Source: Asaia bogorensis
Lineage (GTDB): Bacteria > Pseudomonadota > Alphaproteobacteria > Reyranellales > Reyranellaceae
Direction: 5' to 3'
DNA length: 64,000 bases
Assembly (NCBI GenBank): GCA_945889625.1
Contig: CAMDCE010000014.1
Coordinates: 1 to 64,000 of the forward strand
How positions within the stretch are numbered: position 1 is the first letter of the stretch; each line of letters opens with the position of its first letter. Below the pieces are notes generated by a model. It worked only from the letters and a program-made list of their open reading frames with translations. It was not told where the DNA came from and did no database searches. Shown here piece by piece: positions 25,277 to 34,256 of the stretch. The translations under genes and the position numbers were made by a program.

Positions 25277-27062
25277 TGACCACCTCCCGATGCGAGCGGA
25301 TCTCCGCCGGCGTCCCTGCGGCCAGCGTCTTGCCGAGATTGAGCACAGTCACGCGGTCGCAAATGTCGAAGATCAGGTCGGCATGATGTTCGACCAGCAG
25401 CACGCCGGTGCCTTCGCGGCTGATGGCGACGATCAGCGCGCCCAGCCGCTTGATCTCCTCGGCCGAGAGGCCGGCTGCCGGCTCGTCGAGCAGCAGGAAA
25501 GCCGGCTGCAGCATCAGGGCGCGCGCGATCTCTATGAAGCGCAGCTCGCTGTGCTGCAGGCGATCGGCGCGCACCGCGGCCAGCGATTCCAGGCCCACGG
25601 TGGCGAGCGCAAGCAGCGCCGACTCACGCAGTCGAGCCTCGTCGTGACGGTGGCGCGGCAGCGACAGCATCGATTCGGCGAAGGTGCCGTGACCGTGCAC
25701 CGTGCCGCCGATCATGACGTTCTCCAGCACTGAGGCCGCGCCGACCAGGCGCGGGGTCTGGAAGGTGCGGGCGATGTGGTAGTTGGCGCGGGCATAGGGC
25801 TTGTCGAACGGCAGGTCAGCACTGTTCAGCTTCATGGTGCCGGTGTTCGGCCTGTAGTAGCCCGAGATCACATTCAGCGTCGTGGTCTTGCCGCTGCCGT
25901 TGGGACCGATCAGGCCGTGGACTTCGCCCGAGCGGATCTCGAGGTCGAGGCCGTCGATCGCCCGGACACCGCCGAAATGCAGGGCGATATCGGTGAGCCT
26001 GATGGCGCTCGGCTCGCCCTTGGCGCCCAGTACGCGGCCGAGCAACTCCGGCCGTGGCACGATTGCTCGGTGCAGCTCGAGCGGACGACGGCTTTTGTAA
26101 TCCAGGAGATCGGCGATGCCACCCGGGATCACGAGCACGATGACCAACAGCAGCGTGGCGTAGAGAAACGTCGACCACTGCACCAGCGGTGCCGCGAACT
26201 CCGGCAGCACCGTCAGGATGATGGTGCCGAGCGCCGGCCCCAGGATCGAGCCGCGCCCGCCGATCAGGATGCCGATGAAGAACAGTACCGACATCTCGAA
26301 GGTGAAGGCATCGGGCGTGATGTAGGACTGCAGCGAAGAAAACAGCCCGCCGGCGATGCCGCCCAGTCCGCCAGCGAGCAGGAAGATCAGGATCAGGAGC
26401 TTCGGCTTGGCGATGCCCGATGCCTCGGCCGCGACCTCGGCGTCGCGGATCGCGACCAGCGCCCGGCCGTAGCGGCTCGAACCGATATTGGCCGTAATCC
26501 AGGTCGCGAGTGCCGCCAGGATGAAGCAGAAATAGTAGAAGCCCCAACCCGGCTCGAACGGCCAGGGGAACACCGGTCCGGGCGTGCCGACGCCGCCGCC
26601 GGTGACGTCCTTCCAGGCGAGCGCCACCTGTGTGACGATGGTGGCGAAGCCGAGCGTCGTCATGGCGAAATAGAAGGTGCGCAGCCTGAGCGCCGGCAGG
26701 CCCACGATCGCGCCGAACACCGCGCCGATCGCGCCGCCGGCGATCAGTGCGAGATAGGGATGCCACTCCACGCCGCCCACCCGGCCGGCGGCCAACGCCG
26801 CTGTGGTGTAGGCGCCGAGCGTCAGCATCGCCACCCAACCGATGGCGATCTGGCCGGCGTAACCCACCACCAGGTTCAGCCCGGCGCCCAGGATCCAGTA
26901 GATGTAGGCGCGCTGGGCGATGACGCCGAAATAGGAATCGTCAAGCAGCGGCAGCAGCAGGCCGACCAGCCCGAGGGCAATCCACGACCAGCTGCCTTCG
27001 AGCCTGCCGAGCAATCCGGGCGACGCCTTGGCCGTCGATATGGAAGCAGTTGCGTCCGTCAT
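25257..27062 (-). CDS. Fused LivM permease and LivG ATPase
   Basis: 601 residues. The first about 320 are a LivM-type permease with many membrane segments (YIYWILGAGLNLVVGYAGQIAIG, IFLLAGGLGGIAGGLFSSL cut here into short clues). The rest is a complete LivG ATPase: Walker A GPNGSGKTTT, signature-region LQHSELRFIEIARALM, Walker B LLLDEPAAGLSAEE. The fusion is in one frame with no stop. Start chosen at the ATG 10 bases after the LivH stop, preceded by GAGG; longer upstream extensions overlap LivH. Confidence 0.9.
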   Translation of the reverse strand: MTDATASISTAKASPGLLGRLEGSWSWIALGLVGLLLPLLDDSYFGVIAQRAYIYWILGAGLNLVVGYAGQIAIGWVAMLTLGAYTTAALAAGRVGGVEWHPYLALIAGGAIGAVFGAIVGLPALRLRTFYFAMTTLGFATIVTQVALAWKDVTGGGVGTPGPVFPWPFEPGWGFYYFCFILAALATWITANIGSSRYGRALVAIRDAEVAAEASGIAKPKLLILIFLLAGGLGGIAGGLFSSLQSYITPDAFTFEMSVLFFIGILIGGRGSILGPALGTIILTVLPEFAAPLVQWSTFLYATLLLVIVLVIPGGIADLLDYKSRRPLELHRAIVPRPELLGRVLGAKGEPSAIRLTDIALHFGGVRAIDGLDLEIRSGEVHGLIGPNGSGKTTTLNVISGYYRPNTGTMKLNSADLPFDKPYARANYHIARTFQTPRLVGAASVLENVMIGGTVHGHGTFAESMLSLPRHRHDEARLRESALLALATVGLESLAAVRADRLQHSELRFIEIARALMLQPAFLLLDEPAAGLSAEEIKRLGALIVAISREGTGVLLVEHHADLIFDICDRVTVLNLGKTLAAGTPAEIRSHREVVSAYLGA

Positions 27063-27072
27063 ACGCGTGGCC

Positions 27073-27942
27073 TCATACCCTTCTGGCCGCCGCGGCTCCT
27101 GCCAGGCCCTCGGGCCTGAGCAGCAGCACGACGATGAAGACCGCGAACACCGCGACCGAGGCGAAGATGCCACCGACTAGGAAGTTGGCGGCCTGCTGGA
27201 ACAGCCCGAGCGCGACGCCGCCGATGACGGCGCCGCGGTTGGAGCCCATGCCGCCCAGCGCCACCGGCACGAAGCCGTAGAAGTTCAGGATCGCCTGATT
27301 GCCGAAATAAGCGAGCAGCATCTGCGCGCCGGTGAAGCCCGCCAACGCGCCGATGACACCGGCGATGGCATAGCTCGCCAGGCGCAGCCGTGTCTCGGGC
27401 AGGCCCAAGGCGCGTGCCGCGTAACTATCTTCTGCGATGGCGAGGAAGGCGCGGCCGATCAGCGTCCTGCGGTAGAGCAGCTCCAGCCCGACGATGGTGA
27501 CGATGCAGGCCAGCACCGGCAGCCAGAATTTCTGGTCGATCAAGCCGAGCGCCGAGTTGGGATCGATGGGAACGAGCACCGGGAACGGCTGCGCCTCGGT
27601 GCCCCATTCGATGGCCGTGACCTGTTGCACCATCAGCGCGAAGGCGAGCGTCGAGAGCACGTAGAGGTGCTGATCGATGCTCTTCAGCACCGGCCGCACG
27701 GTCAGGACCTCGGTGATCACGCCGAGCACGGCGCCGGCCGCCAGCACGAGCACGAACGCCAACGCGGCGTTCATGCCCATCTTGTTGATGAAGAGCGCGC
27801 CCAGCACACCGCCCAGCATTCCCAGCATGCCAGCGGTAAAGCTGAACACACGCGACGCCGAGAACATCACGTTGAACGTAATGCCGATCAGTGCGTAGAC
27901 CGCTCCTACCGCGAGCCCGTAGGAGACGATCGATTGGAGCAT
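27073..27942 (-). CDS. livH: Branched-chain-type ABC transporter permease LivH
   Basis: 289 residues, nearly all membrane. The N terminus LQSIVSYGLAVGAVYALIGI, the mid-section GLAVFTGAQ-type loop (here GALAGFTGAQMLLAYFGN) and the C-terminal LVGGIFASVAVFAVFIVVLL fit LivH. The ATG comes three bases after the binding-protein stop. It pairs with the LivM half of the next gene to make the channel in the inner membrane. Confidence 0.92.
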   Translation of the reverse strand: MLQSIVSYGLAVGAVYALIGITFNVMFSASRVFSFTAGMLGMLGGVLGALFINKMGMNAALAFVLVLAAGAVLGVITEVLTVRPVLKSIDQHLYVLSTLAFALMVQQVTAIEWGTEAQPFPVLVPIDPNSALGLIDQKFWLPVLACIVTIVGLELLYRRTLIGRAFLAIAEDSYAARALGLPETRLRLASYAIAGVIGALAGFTGAQMLLAYFGNQAILNFYGFVPVALGGMGSNRGAVIGGVALGLFQQAANFLVGGIFASVAVFAVFIVVLLLRPEGLAGAAAARRV

Positions 27943-27945
27943 CGT

Positions 27946-29139
27946 CTAGGCGCTGTAGCCCGGAGCCAGGTTGAAGGCGCCGTCCTTCAGCGAGTTGACC
28001 TCGCACATCACGACCTCGGTGTCGGGGAAGCCGTTGTGCTGCTCCGGTGTCCAGGTGACGGTGCCGTAGACGCCTGGCCAGCCCTTGACCTTGTTCATGT
28101 AGGCCACGATGTCGTCGGCCTTGGGGCCGGCGGCCTTGAGCACGTCTCCTATCATCTTGCCGCCGTCCCAGCCCAGCGCCACCCACCACAGCAGCGTGTC
28201 GCCGAACTCGATCTTGGCCTTCTTCAGGCGGTCGACGAACTCCGCCGCGCGCGGCGGCAGCTTGCCGCCGGCGTAGCAGACATTGCGGAAGTTGTTGGAG
28301 TAGACCTTGTTCCAGTTCTCGGGCTTCTCGAGCAGCGCCTTGGTCTGGCCGGAACCGAGCGTCGTCTGGCCGACCACCGGCACGTCCCAAGCCATCGCAC
28401 CGCGGGTATTCAGGATGCGCGACAGGAAGCCCGCGTTGACGCTCCACGGCATGATCGCCTGTGCGCCGGCACTCTGCATGCGCAAGAGCTCGGGCTTGAG
28501 GTCGGGGTTCGCCGCGTCGATATGGTTCGTGTAGACCACATCGACGCCCTTCGCCTTGAGCATCGGCACGTAGGTGTTGACCGAGTCCGTGCCGTAGCCG
28601 GTGGTGTCGCTGATCACCGCCACCTTCTTCAGTTTCAGCACGTCGACGACGTAGAAGTTGGCGCCGACGCCGACCTGGGTGTTGGTCGGCGCGATGCGGA
28701 AGGACATCGGGTATTTCTTGACGTCGATCAGCGAGTCGACCCAGCACGGATGCAGCATCGGCACCTTGTCGCGTGCGATCAGCGGCGTCGCCGCCAGCGC
28801 CTCGCCTGAGTTGAGCGGTCCCCAGATCATGGTCGCCTTGGCGCGCTGCGTCAGTTCGGCCACGGCATTGACCGCCTTGGTCGGGTCGCTCTGCGTATCG
28901 CGGCTGATCAGCTCGATCTTGCGGCCGCCGATGCCGCCCGAGTTGTTGATCTCCTCGACCGCGAGCAGCGTGCCACGGTTGATGCCGATGCCCGTTGACG
29001 AGCTGGGGCCGGTCAGTGCCGGCAGGTAGCCGATCTTGATCGGCTCGGACTGGGCGATCGCTGGCGCCGGGAAACCCGAGGCCAGTGCAGCGGCACTGAC
29101 GGCAGACCCGGCCAGCACTTGGCGACGTGTAATCGACAT
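27946..29139 (-). CDS. ABC transporter substrate-binding protein, LivJ/K type
   Basis: 397 residues from the ATG after GGAGGGAATGAC. The start MSITRRQVLAGSAVSAAALA with cleavage after APAIAQ is a Tat-like export signal. The periplasmic type I binding fold is seen from IKIGYLPALTGPSSSTGIGI and GIGGRKIELISRD. It delivers substrate to the transporter encoded directly downstream. Family members bind branched-chain amino acids, amides, urea or aromatic acids; I cannot choose. It is divergent from an acyl-CoA-dehydrogenase-like gene. Confidence 0.93.
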   Translation of the reverse strand: MSITRRQVLAGSAVSAAALASGFPAPAIAQSEPIKIGYLPALTGPSSSTGIGINRGTLLAVEEINNSGGIGGRKIELISRDTQSDPTKAVNAVAELTQRAKATMIWGPLNSGEALAATPLIARDKVPMLHPCWVDSLIDVKKYPMSFRIAPTNTQVGVGANFYVVDVLKLKKVAVISDTTGYGTDSVNTYVPMLKAKGVDVVYTNHIDAANPDLKPELLRMQSAGAQAIMPWSVNAGFLSRILNTRGAMAWDVPVVGQTTLGSGQTKALLEKPENWNKVYSNNFRNVCYAGGKLPPRAAEFVDRLKKAKIEFGDTLLWWVALGWDGGKMIGDVLKAAGPKADDIVAYMNKVKGWPGVYGTVTWTPEQHNGFPDTEVVMCEVNSLKDGAFNLAPGYSA

Positions 29140-29227
29140 GTCATTCCCTCCCACTGCATTTATATTGAGTTGAGCATATCGCTTGGCCGGTGGCGGTCAA
29201 TGCAGAGCGGCTTGGGAAGGCAGCACG

Positions 29228-30478
29228 ATGAAGGGCCAAAGCACGATCAAGTCCGGATGGACGCCCTCGACAACCCTGCCCACAGCACGGGTTTCGTTCG
29301 CCGGTGTCGGCTACGGCGAAATGGTCGAGCGCGCGCGCGGCCTCGCGGCCAAGATCGCTGAGCGGGCCGAGGAGTGCGAGCGGCTGCGAAGACTGCCAGA
29401 CGAAACTGAGCGCGAGCTTCACGCCAGCGGACTCTTCCGCATCGCCCAGCCTGCCCGTGTCGGCGGCGCCGAACTCGACATCGGCATTTTCGTCGACGTC
29501 TGCGCCGAGATCGCGCGAGTCTGTCCGTCGACCGCATGGAACCTCGGCAACCTCGCGAGCCACCACTGGATGCTGGGTTACTTCCCGCCGCAGACGCAGG
29601 ACGAGCTGTGGGACGTGTCGCTCGATGTGCTGATCGCCACGTCGCTGGCGTTTCCCGCCGGCCGCGGCCGCAAGGTCGACGGCGGCTACGAGGTTTCCGG
29701 CCGCTGGCCGCTGTCTTCCGGCGTCGACAATTGCGACTGGAACCTGCTGGGCTTCATGGTGCGCGAGAAGGACGACGGGCCGCCTGTCGATCAGCGCTTT
29801 GCCTTGGTCCATCGCTCGCAGTACGAGATCATCGACAACTGGTTCGCCGTGGGGCTTGCCGGCACCGGCTCGAAGGATGTCGCGACCAAGAACCTGTTCG
29901 TGCCCGATCACCATTCGATCTCGGCCTGGGTGATGAACGGCAAGCCGCATCCCGGGTCGTCGGTGAACAGCTCGCCGCTGTTCCGGCTGCCGCTGCTGGC
30001 GCTGGGTCCCTATGTGCTGACGGGAGTGATGCTGGGCTGCGCCGAGGGCGCCTATGATCTGGCGGTGGGTCCGGCGCGCCGGCGCAACGCCACCAATACC
30101 GGCGTACCGGTGTCAGCCAGCCAAGCCGTGCAGATCAAGGTGGCGGAGGCTTCCGCACGCATCCATACCGCCCGGCTGCTGATGCGGCAGGCCTGCGAAC
30201 ACGCCATGACTGTCGCCCGCTCGGGCGCCGAACCGGTGCATGCCGATAAGGTGCGATACCGGCGCGACGCCTTTTTCTCGGTTCGCATGTGTGTGGAGGC
30301 AGTCGACATCCTGATGGGGGTGGCGGGTTCGGGCGGCCTCTATATGAGCGGCGGCATGCAGCGGCTCTTCCGCGACGCACATGCAGCAAATGCCCATGTA
30401 ATGTTCTCGCCCGACCTGCAGGGCAGTATTTTCGGCCAGCACGAGCTGGGCACGGCCGGCCCGCCGCCTCTCATGTAG
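29228..30478 (+). CDS. Acyl-CoA-dehydrogenase-fold flavin monooxygenase-like protein
   Basis: 416 residues, start after GGGAAGG. The fold is that of acyl-CoA dehydrogenase, but the sequence is closer to group D flavin monooxygenases such as DszC or HsaA: LHASGLFRIAQPARVGG, RVCPSTAWNLGNLASHHW, WPLSSGVDNCDWNLL, GLAGTGSKDV and the C-terminal FRDAHAANAHVMFSPD. These use reduced flavin and oxygen on aromatic or sulfur-containing rings. No partner flavin reductase is nearby. It is divergent from the importer operon, and next comes a second binding protein, so import and oxidation may be linked. Confidence 0.82.
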   Translation: MKGQSTIKSGWTPSTTLPTARVSFAGVGYGEMVERARGLAAKIAERAEECERLRRLPDETERELHASGLFRIAQPARVGGAELDIGIFVDVCAEIARVCPSTAWNLGNLASHHWMLGYFPPQTQDELWDVSLDVLIATSLAFPAGRGRKVDGGYEVSGRWPLSSGVDNCDWNLLGFMVREKDDGPPVDQRFALVHRSQYEIIDNWFAVGLAGTGSKDVATKNLFVPDHHSISAWVMNGKPHPGSSVNSSPLFRLPLLALGPYVLTGVMLGCAEGAYDLAVGPARRRNATNTGVPVSASQAVQIKVAEASARIHTARLLMRQACEHAMTVARSGAEPVHADKVRYRRDAFFSVRMCVEAVDILMGVAGSGGLYMSGGMQRLFRDAHAANAHVMFSPDLQGSIFGQHELGTAGPPPLM

Positions 30479-30553
30479 GCCAGGGTCTTGCCATTGGCAC
30501 GGTCCGCCAATGCGGGCTAGGATCGGCCAAAATAGATATTGGGAGGAAGATCC

Positions 30554-31810
30554 ATGCGCATCGAACGTCGCACTTTCGGCAAGCTGGCGGCTGCCGGCGC
30601 GGCCGCAACTCTTGCGGGTCCGGCCCGCGCCCAGGGCAAGCCGTTCACCATCGGCTTCAGCATGAACCTGACCGGTCCGCTGGCGCCCAACGGCAAGGCA
30701 ACATTGCTGGCCATGCAGATCTGGGAAGAGGAAGTCAACGCCAAGGGCGGCCTGCTCGGGCGCCCGGTCAAGCTCATCTACTACGACGACCAGTCGAATC
30801 CCTCGACGGTGCCGGGCCTCTACACCAAGCTTCTGGACGTCGACAAGGTGGACATCATCGCCAGCAGCTATGCCACCAACATGATCGCGCCGGCGATGCC
30901 GATCGTCATGCAGCACGACCGGACGTTCTTTTCGCTGCTCGGCCTCGCGGTGAACAGCGAGTTCAACTACAAGCGCTACTTCTCCATGACGCCGACCGGC
31001 GGACCGCGACCCAAGGAGTCGTTCGCCGAGGGCTTCTTCGAGGTGGCCGCCGCACAGACTCCCAAACCGCTGACCGTGGCCATGTGCGGCGCCGACGCCG
31101 AGTTTCCGCGTAACGCCATGGACGGCGCGCGCAACGTCATGAAGCGGCTGGGCCTCAAGACCGTCTACGACAAGACCTATCCGCCCGCGACGTCCGACTA
31201 CACTCCGATCGTGCGTGCCATCGCCGCCACCAACCCCGACATCTTTTTGGCCTGCTCTTATCCGGCCGACTCGGTGGGCATCATCCGGGCGAGCCACGAA
31301 ATCGGCTTCAAGCCCAAGATCTTCGGCGGAGGCATGGTCGGCCTGCAGGCGACGGCCATCAAGACGCAGCTCGGGCCGCTGCTCAACGGTATCGTGGTCT
31401 ACGACTTCTGGCTGCCGTGGGCAGGCTTCGCTTCGGACGAGGGTCGCGCCTTCGTGGCCAAGTACCAGACGAAGTCGGCGGCTGCCGGTGTCGACCTGCT
31501 GGGTTACTACCTGCCGCCCTTTGGCTACGCGCGCATGCAGGTGATCGAACAAGCGGTGAAAGCCGTTGGCGGAACCAACGACGACAAGCTCGCCGAATAC
31601 CTGCGCAAGAGCACCTTCAAGACCGTGGTCGGCGACATCAGCTTCAATGCCGAGGGCGAATGGTCGGTCGCCAACGTGATGGCGGTGCAGTTCCAGGGCG
31701 TCAGTGGCAACGGCGTCGACCAGTTCAAGGATCCCAAGACCGAGGTGATCCTGTGGCCGACCAAGTACAAGACAGGGAACATCATCTATCCCTACGCCCC
31801 GACCAAGTGA
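30554..31810 (+). CDS. ABC transporter substrate-binding protein, LivJ/K type
   Basis: 418 residues, start after TTGGGAGGAAGATCC. Export signal MRIERRTFGKLAAAG with cleavage near ARAQG; the RR pair suggests Tat. Typical family text: FTIGFSMNLTGPLAPNGKA and LGRPVKLIYYDDQSNPSTV. It is convergent with, and probably serves, the LivHMGF set at 31853-35132, which has no binding protein of its own. It follows the monooxygenase-like gene by about 75 bases on the same strand. Confidence 0.92.
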   Translation: MRIERRTFGKLAAAGAAATLAGPARAQGKPFTIGFSMNLTGPLAPNGKATLLAMQIWEEEVNAKGGLLGRPVKLIYYDDQSNPSTVPGLYTKLLDVDKVDIIASSYATNMIAPAMPIVMQHDRTFFSLLGLAVNSEFNYKRYFSMTPTGGPRPKESFAEGFFEVAAAQTPKPLTVAMCGADAEFPRNAMDGARNVMKRLGLKTVYDKTYPPATSDYTPIVRAIAATNPDIFLACSYPADSVGIIRASHEIGFKPKIFGGGMVGLQATAIKTQLGPLLNGIVVYDFWLPWAGFASDEGRAFVAKYQTKSAAAGVDLLGYYLPPFGYARMQVIEQAVKAVGGTNDDKLAEYLRKSTFKTVVGDISFNAEGEWSVANVMAVQFQGVSGNGVDQFKDPKTEVILWPTKYKTGNIIYPYAPTK

Positions 31811-31855
31811 CACGGCGGAGCCGTGTCATGACAGCGGGCCTTCGGCCCGCTGTCA
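31808..31855. terminator. Tandem hairpins between convergent genes
   Basis: TGACACGGC/GCCGTGTCA (9 bp, loop GGA, 31808-31828) is directly followed by TGACAGCGGGCC/GGCCCGCTGTCA (12 bp, loop TTC, 31829-31855). They lie between the binding-protein stop and the LivF stop and even include them. The arrangement suits a two-way terminator, though no T-run follows. Confidence 0.65.
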
Positions 31856-32584
31856 CGTGCCGAGATAGAACTCCCGGATCAGCTCATTGTTGTTCAGCGC
31901 CTCCGCCGACTCTCCGGCGAAGGCGATCTGGCCGTGCACGATGACGTAGCCGCGGTCGGCGATGCGGATGGCCTGCGTGAAATTCTGCTCGGCCATCAGC
32001 ACGGTGAGATCGCGGCCTTCCTTCAGTTCCTTGATCTTGTCGATGGTGCGCTTGACCAGCAGCGGTGCCAGACCGACCGAAGGCTCGTCGATCAGCAGGA
32101 TGCGCGGCGCCGACATCAGCGCCCGCGCCAGAGCCAGCATCTGCTGCTCGCCGCCGCTCATGCTGCCGGCGAGCTGGCGGGCACGCTCCTTGAGGACCGG
32201 GAAGGTTTCGAAGCAGAAATCGAGGTTACGGCGGATCGTCGAGCGTGCCGCCGGCCGAAAGGCGCCGAGCAGCAGGTTCTCTTCCACGCTCTGCCGGGGG
32301 AACAGCCGCCGGCCCTCGGGAACGAAAGCTATGCCGAGGTCGACGATCGCTTCCGTCGAGAGCCCGATCAGCTGATGGGTCGTCCCTTCGATCTCCGCCG
32401 AAATGCTGCCGGCTGACGGCCGCACGATACCCATGATGGACTTCATAAGGGTCGACTTGCCGTTGCCGTTGGTGCCGAGCAGCGCCACCGTCTCGCCGGC
32501 GCCGACATTCAGCGACACGTTGTGCAGCACGCTCACCGCGCCGTAGCCGGCATCGATGTTGGCTATGGTGAGGCTACTCGCCAA
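31853..32584 (-). CDS. livF: Branched-chain-type ABC transporter, ATP-binding protein LivF
   Basis: 243 residues with a TTG start overlapping the LivG end by 11 bases, preceded by GAGGG. Walker A reads GTNGNGKST, with Asn in place of the usual Ala or Ser, which is tolerated in the family. The signature MSGGEQQ and Walker B ILLIDEPSVGL are intact. It is last in the order livH-livM-livG-livF, transcribed toward the convergent binding-protein gene. Confidence 0.92.
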   Translation of the reverse strand: MASSLTIANIDAGYGAVSVLHNVSLNVGAGETVALLGTNGNGKSTLMKSIMGIVRPSAGSISAEIEGTTHQLIGLSTEAIVDLGIAFVPEGRRLFPRQSVEENLLLGAFRPAARSTIRRNLDFCFETFPVLKERARQLAGSMSGGEQQMLALARALMSAPRILLIDEPSVGLAPLLVKRTIDKIKELKEGRDLTVLMAEQNFTQAIRIADRGYVIVHGQIAFAGESAEALNNNELIREFYLGT

Positions 32585-33308
32585 GGTAAGCCCTCACCAC
32601 TTCCGGATCGCGCACGACGTCCTTCGGCGCGCCGTCGGCGATCTTACGGCCCGCCACCAGGACCGCCAGGCGCTGGGAGAATTCCATCACCGCCCGCATG
32701 ATGTGCTCGATCATCACCACGGTCACCCCCTGCTCGTTGAGCCGGATCAGCAGCGCGATGATCTCGTCGACCTCGCCGTGCGATAGACCCGCCATTGCCT
32801 CGTCGGAGATCAGCAGCTTGGGCTGGGCCGCCATGGCACGAGCCAGTTCGAGCTTGCGCATCTCGATCTGCGTCAGGTCGCGCGGCAACCGGTCGGCCTT
32901 GTCGGCGAGGCCAACCTGGCTCAGCAGCTCCCGGCATCGCGCATCGATCGCCGGCCCGGCAATGGCGCCGGATGCGCGCGCGTTTACGGCGTAAAGGATG
33001 GGAATGCGGAGGTTTTCGGCCAGCGACAGGCTGGCGAAGGGACGCGGCAGCTGGAAGCTGCGCGCCAGGCCACGGCGCGTGCGTTCGTGCGCCAGCAGGC
33101 CGTCGAGTTTTTCTCCGGCAAAGCTCACGCTGCCCGTCTCGTTGTGCAAGGTGCCGCAGATGCAGTTCACCAGCGTCGACTTTCCCGAGCCGTTTGGCCC
33201 GATCAGGCCGAGGCGCTCGCCGTCCTGGACCTCGAGGTCGATCGCTTCGAGCGCGACGAAGCCGCCGAAGCGCTTGCCTACCCCCTCGACATGCAGCAGC
33301 GCGGTCAT
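32574..33308 (-). CDS. livG: Branched-chain-type ABC transporter, ATP-binding protein LivG
   Basis: 244 residues. Start ATG overlaps the LivM stop (ATGA). Walker A GPNGSGKST, Q-loop RSFQLPRPFASL, and Walker B region LLISDEAMAGLSHGE are present; Ser precedes the Walker B Asp-Glu. In place of the strict LSGGQ signature it has LTQIEMRKLELARAM, as is common in this subfamily. The LivG type is marked by the long insert between Walker A and the signature. Confidence 0.92.
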   Translation of the reverse strand: MTALLHVEGVGKRFGGFVALEAIDLEVQDGERLGLIGPNGSGKSTLVNCICGTLHNETGSVSFAGEKLDGLLAHERTRRGLARSFQLPRPFASLSLAENLRIPILYAVNARASGAIAGPAIDARCRELLSQVGLADKADRLPRDLTQIEMRKLELARAMAAQPKLLISDEAMAGLSHGEVDEIIALLIRLNEQGVTVVMIEHIMRAVMEFSQRLAVLVAGRKIADGAPKDVVRDPEVVRAYLGE

Positions 33309-34240
33309 CGCTTCCTCTTGAACAGGCCGACGATGCCCTGCGGCGCGATGATCACGAAGACGACCATCAACACGCCCGCGACCAGCACGTTGACGGCCGA
33401 GGAGATGGTGACCCGCAAGTATTCCTGCAGGCCGCCCACCAGCACTGCGCCGATCACCGGGCCCAACCAGCTCGAGGTGCCGCCGATCAGCGGCATGGCA
33501 ATGGCATTCACCGCGTAGTTCAGGCTGAAGCCCGACGAGGGGTCGAGATAGGTCACATAGAAGGGCAAGGGCGCGCCGGCCATGCCCATGAAGCCGCCGG
33601 ACAATCCCGTTGCGATCAGCTTCAGCTTCAAGGTCGGCACGCCCGAGGCTTCGGCCGCCGCTTCGTCGTCGCGGATGGCGGCGAAGCCAAAGCCGAGCGA
33701 CGAGCGTTCGATGGCGCGCGCCGTCGCCAGGGCCATGACGCAAAGCCCGAGCATGATCAGGAATAGGTATTCGATGTAGCCGCCGCCGATCAGCGGCGCG
33801 GTGCGCGGGCGCAGCACATAGGCGCCGCGTGCGCCGCCGACGAAATCCCAGTTGGTGATCAGCGTCTGCACCACCACCGCGAGCGCCAGCGTGGCGATGG
33901 AAAAGTACACGCCGCGCAGGCGCAGGGTCAGGTATCCGGTCCCGATGCCCACGATGCCGGCCATGACGCCGCCGACCACGATCATCGCCGGCAGCGGCAT
34001 CGCCGGCACGAGCTTGTGCAGCACGACCGACGAATAGGCGCCGATGGCGAAGAAAGCCGTGATGCCGAAATTCACGTAGCCGGTATAGCCGCCCAGGATG
34101 TTCCACGCCGTGCCCAGCACGATGTACTGGACGATCACGTAGCCCACGAAGAAGGCGAAGCTGTTGTCGAGCCAGCGGCCGAAGGCAAAGATCACGGCGG
34201 CAACCGCGATCAGCACCAGGATGAAAGGTCCGCTGCGCAT
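33305..34240 (-). CDS. livM: Branched-chain-type ABC transporter permease LivM
   Basis: 311 residues, hydrophobic, with the LivM hallmarks NILGGYTGYVNFGITAFFAIGAY and the cytoplasmic loop AIRDDEAAAEASGV that contacts the ATPase. The C terminus GIVGLFKRKR overlaps the LivG start. It forms the inner-membrane channel with LivH encoded 16 bases upstream. Confidence 0.92.
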   Translation of the reverse strand: MRSGPFILVLIAVAAVIFAFGRWLDNSFAFFVGYVIVQYIVLGTAWNILGGYTGYVNFGITAFFAIGAYSSVVLHKLVPAMPLPAMIVVGGVMAGIVGIGTGYLTLRLRGVYFSIATLALAVVVQTLITNWDFVGGARGAYVLRPRTAPLIGGGYIEYLFLIMLGLCVMALATARAIERSSLGFGFAAIRDDEAAAEASGVPTLKLKLIATGLSGGFMGMAGAPLPFYVTYLDPSSGFSLNYAVNAIAMPLIGGTSSWLGPVIGAVLVGGLQEYLRVTISSAVNVLVAGVLMVVFVIIAPQGIVGLFKRKR

Positions 34241-34256
34241 GTTTTTGCGTCCGTCC

